A stretch of 8,960 nt of DNA from CAJUPY01 sp051871275 (GTDB taxonomy: Bacteria > Bacteroidota > Bacteroidia > Bacteroidales > Muribaculaceae): positions 1 to 8,960 of the forward strand of contig JBJECR010000107.1 of NCBI GenBank assembly GCA_051871275.1, in the 5' to 3' direction. Below the pieces are notes generated by a model. It did no database searches. It saw nothing but the letters and a program-made list of their open reading frames with translations, and was not told the DNA's origin. This document shows, piece by piece, positions 1-6,200 of the stretch. The translations under genes were made by a program, and so were the position numbers. The stretch's first letter is position 1. Every line of letters begins with the position of its first letter.

Positions 1-54
1 ATGATGGCTTTTCAATAGCAGTTATGTAATGCTTTCGGATAGCTGAATAGTTAC
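1..54. repeat. Left arm of a 54-bp perfect inverted repeat
   Basis: Bases 1-54 are the exact reverse complement of 8907-8960. Identity stops sharply at base 55 (C here, T in the other arm read in the same sense), and the sequences beyond are unrelated. The arm has no start-to-stop ORF and matches no element I can name. Because the window begins on the repeat's first base, the repeat may continue outside. It could be a dispersed chromosomal repeat, the arm of an invertible or mobile segment, or a repeat at which an assembly broke. The repeat itself is certain; its meaning is open. Confidence 0.95.
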
Positions 55-90
55 CGATACTGTGATAAATGCAAAAAAAACTTAAATAAA

Positions 91-122
91 TTTGCATTGC
101 TAAATTATTAGGCGTAACTTTG
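91..122 (+). promoter_or_regulatory. Bacteroidetes-type sigma promoter for sppA-lpxK
   Basis: TTTG at 91-94 and TAACTTTG at 115-122 match the Bacteroidetes primary sigma factor consensus (-33 TTTG, -7 TAnnTTTG), with a 20-nt spacer inside the known 19-21 range. Transcription would start near 128-131, giving a leader of about 80 nt before the sppA ATG. The leader is A-rich with no Shine-Dalgarno-like GGAGG, as is usual in this phylum. No second promoter is evident before lpxK, so this one probably drives both genes. Confidence 0.75.
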
Positions 123-210
123 TAGTGTTGCATATTATATGTATGCGGCAACAAAACAAACACAAGAATAAAATTTAACGTAAACGTCTAATAATAAGCA
201 TAATTACGCT

Positions 211-1977
211 ATGTTGAAGCGATATTTCATCTCCACACTTGCCACAATCACCGGACTGTGGATAACTTTAGGTGTACTTTTCTTTTCAAGTTTTATAATT
301 CTTGCAGCAGTGGGTGCAAGTTCTACGAGTGAAGAAATTGTTGATATTTCAAGCAACTCCATTCTCCACATAAAACTTGAAGGCGAAGCTGTGGAAAGAT
401 TCAGAACGTATAATTTTATAGATGAAGTTCAAGGAACGGCTGTCAATATTTTCCCTCTCAATGAAACTATTGCCGCAATCAAGGAAGCTGCGGTAAACAG
501 CAATTTTAGTGGCATCTTCATTGAAGCAAACGGGCTCTCCGCTGCTCCGGCATCACTTGCGGAAGTCCGTCAGGCACTTGAAGAGTTCAAGAAAAGCGGA
601 AAATGGATTGTGGCTTACTCCGACGGCTATACACAGGGCGACTATTACATTGCTTCCTGTGCAGATGAGATAGATGTCAATCCGATAGGTGCTATAGACC
701 TCCACGGACTTAGTTCCACTGTGCTGTATTTCAAAGACTTGATGGATAACGTAGGCGTGGAAATGCAGGTGTTTAAGGTGGGTACATACAAGAGTGCCGT
801 AGAGCCGTTTATGCTCAGCGAAATGAGTGATGCAAACAAGGAACAGATAAACACATACCTCGGCACAATCTGGGATTACACCGTGGCAGGTATCAGTGAA
901 GGCAGAAACATTCCGGCAGACAGCGTACGCAGCTATGCTACAAACCTTGCCTCACTTGATGATACAAAATCATACCTCCGTCGTTGTCTCGCCAACGATG
1001 TCGCTTATCGCCACGAAGCGATTTCTTCGCTTAAACAGCGTGTGGGCATAAGCGAAGATGATGACTTGAACCTCGTGACACCTCACCAACTTTATTGCTC
1101 TGTTGACATTCCTCACACCGAGCAGTCTGACAACAAAATCGCCGTTCTCTATGCTTTTGGCGACATTGTGGATTCCGGAAGTGAAGGTATTGTGGGCAGC
1201 AAAGTTGTGGAGCAGATTGAAGACCTTATTAAAAACGACAAAATAGACGGACTTGTTTTCCGTGTAAACTCCGGTGGCGGTAGTGCTTTCGCTTCAGAGC
1301 AAATCTGGGAAGCAATCGAGCGATTCAAAAAGACTGAACGCCCCGTTTATGTCTCTATGGGCGACTATGCTGCTTCCGGCGGCTACTATATCTCCTGCGG
1401 TGCAGACAAAATTTTTGCGAACCCAACAACTCTCACGGGAAGTATCGGTATTTTCGGTATGATTCCATGCTTTGAAAATGTTATGAAAAACAAAATCGGC
1501 ATCAATCCGCAATCTGTTACCACAAACGAGAATGCAAACTTCTCCACACTGGAAAAATTCACTCCTCTCCAGGCTCGCAAGATGCAAGCACATGTGGAAC
1601 AGGGCTATGAACTGTTCACAACTCGCTGTGCAGAAGGCAGAAATATGGAAGTGGATGACATCAAGGCTATTGCGGAAGGACGTGTTTGGGACGGTGAAAC
1701 CGCACTCAAATTAGGTCTTGTTGACTCTCTCGGTTCACTGAGCGATGCCGTTGTAGCAATGGCAGAGGTACTTGATTTCGGCAGCGATTATCAAGTGATT
1801 GAATATCCTAAAGCCAAAGATTCTTTCTGGGAAATAATAGAAGAAATACAGGAAAACAGCACACAAAGTGCTATGAAAGAAACACTTGGCGAATACTACG
1901 ACACTTATATGCAGATTAAGCAAATCAAGGAAATGAATCCGCTTCAGTGCCGTATGGACAAAGTGATTATCAAGTAA
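211..1977 (+). CDS. sppA: Signal peptide peptidase SppA (protease IV, 67K long form)
   Basis: SppA is a membrane-anchored serine protease (family S49) that degrades signal peptides left in the membrane after preprotein cleavage. At 588 residues this is the long form with two tandem S49 domains. Residues 4-34 form one hydrophobic N-terminal membrane segment, so the bulk should lie outside the cytoplasm. The Ser/Lys dyad is intact: Lys194 in the GTYKSAVEPF motif of the first domain and Ser389 in the YAASGGYYIS motif of the second. Other family signatures are NSGGG (353-357), the LTGSIGIFG stretch (408-416) and EGRVWDG (489-495). The first domain (about 50-300) lacks the serine and is the structural half that supplies lysine, as in known long forms. 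The ATG directly precedes the basic and membrane segment. It ends in tandem TAA stops, 31 bp before lpxK, and is probably co-transcribed with it. Confidence 0.96.
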   Translation: MLKRYFISTLATITGLWITLGVLFFSSFIILAAVGASSTSEEIVDISSNSILHIKLEGEAVERFRTYNFIDEVQGTAVNIFPLNETIAAIKEAAVNSNFSGIFIEANGLSAAPASLAEVRQALEEFKKSGKWIVAYSDGYTQGDYYIASCADEIDVNPIGAIDLHGLSSTVLYFKDLMDNVGVEMQVFKVGTYKSAVEPFMLSEMSDANKEQINTYLGTIWDYTVAGISEGRNIPADSVRSYATNLASLDDTKSYLRRCLANDVAYRHEAISSLKQRVGISEDDDLNLVTPHQLYCSVDIPHTEQSDNKIAVLYAFGDIVDSGSEGIVGSKVVEQIEDLIKNDKIDGLVFRVNSGGGSAFASEQIWEAIERFKKTERPVYVSMGDYAASGGYYISCGADKIFANPTTLTGSIGIFGMIPCFENVMKNKIGINPQSVTTNENANFSTLEKFTPLQARKMQAHVEQGYELFTTRCAEGRNMEVDDIKAIAEGRVWDGETALKLGLVDSLGSLSDAVVAMAEVLDFGSDYQVIEYPKAKDSFWEIIEEIQENSTQSAMKETLGEYYDTYMQIKQIKEMNPLQCRMDKVIIK

Positions 1978-2008
1978 TAAATTTTTTACTCACATACTCT
2001 CTCCCGTA

Positions 2009-3100
2009 ATGTCGCAAAACAAAGTTGTAGAAACCATATTGCTCCGCCCTGCTTCATTCCTTTACGGAATGGGTGTGGGAATACGCAATATGCTTTTCTC
2101 TTGCGGCATTTTGAAATCCAAGCAGTACGACATTCCAGTGATTTCCGTTGGCAATATTGCAGCCGGCGGTACGGGCAAAACACCTCATACGGAATACCTT
2201 ATCCGTCTTTTACGCTCCGGACACAAAGTGGGCGTACTCAGCCGCGGATATGGCAGAAAAACTTCCGGCTTTATCCGTCTGGACTCCACAAGTACGCCGG
2301 AAACGGTGGGTGACGAGCCGTACCAGATGTACAAGAAATTTGGCGGAAACGTGATGTTTGCCGTATGCGAAAAAAGAACGGAAGGCATAGAAAAAATGCG
2401 TGAAATAGACCCGAAATTGCAGGTCATACTCCTTGACGACGCTTTTCAGCACCAATATGTGAAGCCTTCTCTCTCAATAGTGCTCACGGAGTTTAACCGC
2501 CCCGTGTTTAACGACAAATTGCTGCCGCTGGGCAGGTTGCGTGAGTCCATGTCTGCACTAAATCGTTGCGATATGGTGATTGTCACCAAATGTCCGCCGA
2601 AACTGAAGCCGATAGAATACCGTATTTTCAAGGACAAACTGAACTTGTTCCCTTACCAGCAAATGTTTTTCTCTCACTTTGTCTATGGCACGCCGAAAGC
2701 ACTCTTCCAGGCTTCCGCACAGGGCTATTTCAGTCTTGACAACCTCACGGAGAAAGATTCAATCCTTTCCGTTACGGGAATTGCTAATCCGCGTCCTTTC
2801 GTGTCATACCTCCGCAAACATAAAGCAAACGTGAAGGTTAAAACATTTGAGGACCACCATAAATTCACAAAAGCTGATTTTGACCTTATTCAATCTCGTT
2901 TTGACAATCTCGAAGGCAACAGCAAGTTTATTCTCACAACAGAAAAGGATGCAGTAAAAATTATGCAGCATCCGGATTTTCCTGCAGCCCTCAAGCCGCA
3001 CATTTTCTATATCCCCGTGGATATTGAAATTGGAAAAGGCGATTCAGGCGAGTTTGATACTGCGATTCTTGATTCAGTTAAGAAATCACTTGCCGAATAG
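2009..3100 (+). CDS. lpxK: Tetraacyldisaccharide 4'-kinase LpxK
   Basis: LpxK uses ATP to phosphorylate the 4' position of the tetraacyldisaccharide 1-phosphate lipid A precursor, making lipid IVA on the inner face of the cytoplasmic membrane. The 363 residues are near the family's usual length. Visible signatures in order are LLRPASFLYG (11-20, membrane-associated N terminus), the P-loop GNIAAGGTGKTP (48-59), LSRGYGRK (77-84), VGDEP (100-104), LLDDAFQH (141-148, Walker B-like acidic pair), PLGRLRE (173-179), TGIANP (256-261), DHHKFT (282-287) and TTEKDAVK (310-317). No key motif is missing. The ATG at 2009 places the conserved N-terminal motif at the expected distance. It follows sppA by 31 bp with no promoter or terminator between, so a shared transcript is likely. 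Transcription should end at the hairpin at 3201-3231. From memory, sppA next to lpxK is a recurring Bacteroidales arrangement. Confidence 0.97.
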   Translation: MSQNKVVETILLRPASFLYGMGVGIRNMLFSCGILKSKQYDIPVISVGNIAAGGTGKTPHTEYLIRLLRSGHKVGVLSRGYGRKTSGFIRLDSTSTPETVGDEPYQMYKKFGGNVMFAVCEKRTEGIEKMREIDPKLQVILLDDAFQHQYVKPSLSIVLTEFNRPVFNDKLLPLGRLRESMSALNRCDMVIVTKCPPKLKPIEYRIFKDKLNLFPYQQMFFSHFVYGTPKALFQASAQGYFSLDNLTEKDSILSVTGIANPRPFVSYLRKHKANVKVKTFEDHHKFTKADFDLIQSRFDNLEGNSKFILTTEKDAVKIMQHPDFPAALKPHIFYIPVDIEIGKGDSGEFDTAILDSVKKSLAE

Positions 3101-3200
3101 GAAATTTTACGAAATCCTTTTCCTATCAATAATGAAAAGGCGAGAGAGAATACGAAATTTGTCCTTTTTCCCGATGTCTTTTCCAAAAAAATAGAGCATA

Positions 3201-3231
3201 AAAAAATCCGCAGTTTTGCTGCGGATTTTTT
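3201..3231. terminator. Bidirectional intrinsic terminator between convergent genes
   Basis: A perfect 13-bp stem (3201-3213 with 3219-3231) closes a 5-nt TTTTG loop. The GC core CCGCAG/CTGCGG is flanked by A6 on one side and T6 on the other, so either strand reads as a hairpin followed by a U-tract. It lies 100 bp after lpxK and 21 bp beyond the stop of the opposing giant gene, so it can end both transcripts. Confidence 0.92.
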
Positions 3232-3252
3232 GTTGAATGTTATTTAGTTTTA

Positions 3253-6200
3253 CTATTTGACAACCACTTTTTCAATCTTGCTACCTGTTCGGCGGATATA
3301 TAAGCCGGGAGTAAGATTTTCCGGATTCATCTTTATGCCGAGGGTGTTGAAGTATTCGGGAATTGCTGTTTCTGCCTCAATATCATCAATACCCGTGGCA
3401 AGTTTGATGAATATGTATTTGCTTGCAGCCGTGGTTTCTACGGAGCCTGCATGATGCGGAAGAGAGAATGCCTTGAGGTATTCCGCTTCGTTGTCGCAGA
3501 TGTAAATGTTTCCGGCAGTGTCCCAAGCGATATCGTTCACATTACGTCCTACACCATGGTACATTGTGAGGTATTCCGTGAGTGAAGGAGTACCGGCACC
3601 GTCAAATGAAATATTATAAATAGTGATAGTGCTTTCGCTGCTTGATGCGGCAAGCATAGTGCCGTCCGGTGATACTCGTACCGCACCTGCACCGCGGGCG
3701 GTGGTGATGTCTTTGTAGCGTTCCGTACCGCTTGCGTCAACATAGACCAGAGCAGGTTCGTTGTCAGAAGGAGATACGCGGTATTGGCAGTACCATATTC
3801 CGCCACGATTGTCAAAATCTACGTTTGCACTCACTGCGTTCACCGTGTATTTGCCGGAGAGGACTGCCACAGGTGCCGGAGCGGGAAGAACATCAGCTGT
3901 GCCGATATTGTAAATGTCCGTGCGACTTGCGGAGGTGTCAAAGTTGAAGAGTGCTTTGCTGCCGGATAGGGCAAGGAGACGGAGATTTTCACCTGAACCT
4001 GCCACGTCAAAGCCTACGTTTGCGGCAGCAAGGAAGTTGCCGGAAGCATCATTGTAAATGCAGTTTGCGGCACTGTTTGTGCCACCGCTGAGGAGTGAGT
4101 GGAAGGTGTTGTTTTCTGCAAGTGACTTGAATGAAGGAGCGTATGCGATATAGCTGCCGGAGTCGTTGCAGCGAGTTACGAAAATACGTCCGTCTTCCGC
4201 CACACGAACTCTGGCAAGGTCTGCACCGTATTTGTCACCTGCCATATTGTTATAGGTCAGTCCGCCCATGAAAGAATATCCGCCTGTAAGAGCGTTTTCT
4301 ATCGGGTTGAGACCTGCGTCAAAGGCATAGAGTCCGGGACCGCCGCCGTTTCCGCTGATGTATGTCGGGTCTGTGGTGAGAATACCTTCCGTGCAGTAGA
4401 TGTTTCCGAAGGCTTCGCTTTCCATATTGTTATCCACGTCAACGCCGCGTGCATGGTAGAAACGGTAGCTGCCGAAAGTTTCCGGAAGAATGCGTTCACT
4501 GCCGTTTACACGTACTTTCCATGTGTAGTGTTTGTCGTTTACAAGTCCTGCCACATCAAAATGTTCTTCGTGAGCACCTGCTGCCTGAGCACCGAGGTTC
4601 ACAACGAGGTCTTCTGTTTGGGTGTCAAGGTTATACATCACGATATCCACGCTTTCCGCATCTTCGTTCAGAGAATAGTATGCAGCAAAGTCAAATCCCT
4701 CAATCACATTGTGGAGGTCAAATGCATACGCGTTTGCGGTGCCTTCTTCCGGACGAGCAATAGTGTTGATTCGCTGCGGGTTACGTTTAGGTACATTTCC
4801 TTCCGTGAAATATGCAATACCCTGATTTTCCGCGAATACCCATGCTTCCAGGTATGTGCTGCCGTCTGTGTTCACAATAGCATCGGCATAACCGTGAGGA
4901 CAGTCGTTGTCGCCAAGTCCTTCCGCAGGATATGTGCCGCGAGGATTTACGGTGTTGTAATCAAGGTCGCCGAGATAGTCTATTCTCATTCTGCCGCGGC
5001 TGTGGTTTGCGTCAAATTCCGGAGTGTAAGCATAGACGTGTCCACAGTACGTAAACTGGTGGTGAGCGGCACCCCAAGTGCTTGCAATGTTGTGAGTAAA
5101 GCTGCGTGAAATCACGTTGCTAAGTCCTGTGTGGAAGCCACCATACGCCGGCATGGCATCGTTTCCGCAAACCCACCAATTTCCGGCTTTAGGATAAACG
5201 CGGGCGTTTGAGCCGAGATGATAGTAGTTTGAGCCGTCTGTGGTGAGAGTGTGTGAAACCACTTCCCAAGTATCTGCTGCGGACTGGTGATACTCAATCA
5301 CATGAGTTTTGCTGCCGTCGTCGTATGCGGAATTTATCCAGAAGAACGTTTCAAGCTGGCTGTCAGGAGCAATTTCAAATGATTCGCCGAGAGCCGGAGC
5401 CGTACCGAGGTTCGTTGTTTTGTAAAGCACGTAAGCCGGTTCGGTGTCGCTGTCCCAAGCATAGAAACGGAGTTCTTGTCCTGCCACAACACGGTTGCAA
5501 GCGAAGATTTTGCCGCCAAAACATTTCACGTCGGAGAGTATTTCCTCGCCGCCGGAAATCACGCCGCCATCGTTGAGGTCGCCGAGGTATTCGCCGGTCT
5601 GAGCATTTATCACTCTAATCAGTCTGCTTTCATACACAAAGTATATTTTGCCGTCTTGGTAAGCAAAGTTGCGGATTTTGCCGGCATCCCAACCTAATGA
5701 CTTGAGATTGTCTTTTTTAGCGGAGATATTCCATTTTTCTTCAAGTTTCAGTTCTCCTACGGAAGATGGCTCCACGCGTGGAGGATTTCCGTAAGCATAG
5801 TATGCAACGCCCTGATTTTCAGAGAATACCCATGCTTCAAAATATGTACTGCCGTCTGTCCTGACATCTATGTCTCCCGCACCGGAAGTGTTTTGGCTGT
5901 CACCGAGACCATCTGCCGGAAATTCCGCACGAGGTGTGATACTGCTGTAGTCTCCGGTGTTGTCGATAGTGAGACGACCGCGACCGTTGCGTTTGTCATC
6001 AAAATTGAGATTGATGGAATATTTTTTGCCGTTCCAGTTTATTTCATGGTGGCAAGCACCCCAAGTTGTAGGAATATTCACATCGCAGAGGCGGCTGAAG
6101 TTTATGCCATTATTCCAACTCATATATGATGGGAGAGCATCGCAGCCGTCAAGCCAGAATGTGCCGCCCCAAGGATATACGCGGGCATATTTTCCGAGTG

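Noticed and set aside
126..153. Possible leader hairpin TGTTGC/GCAACA at the start of the sppA transcript
   Set aside because: Six base pairs around a 16-nt AT-rich loop is too weak, with no second structure or known riboswitch features.
3098..3125. Inverted repeat TAGGAAA/TTTCCTA overlapping the lpxK stop codon
   Set aside because: Only 7 bp with a 14-nt loop and no GC core or following T-tract. The much stronger hairpin at 3201-3231 accounts for termination.
4453..5109. A 218-codon open frame on the + strand
   Set aside because: It lies entirely antisense to the giant amidase gene, is rich in Cys, Val and Phe with no recognisable motif, and is explained as a shadow of the - strand coding frame.
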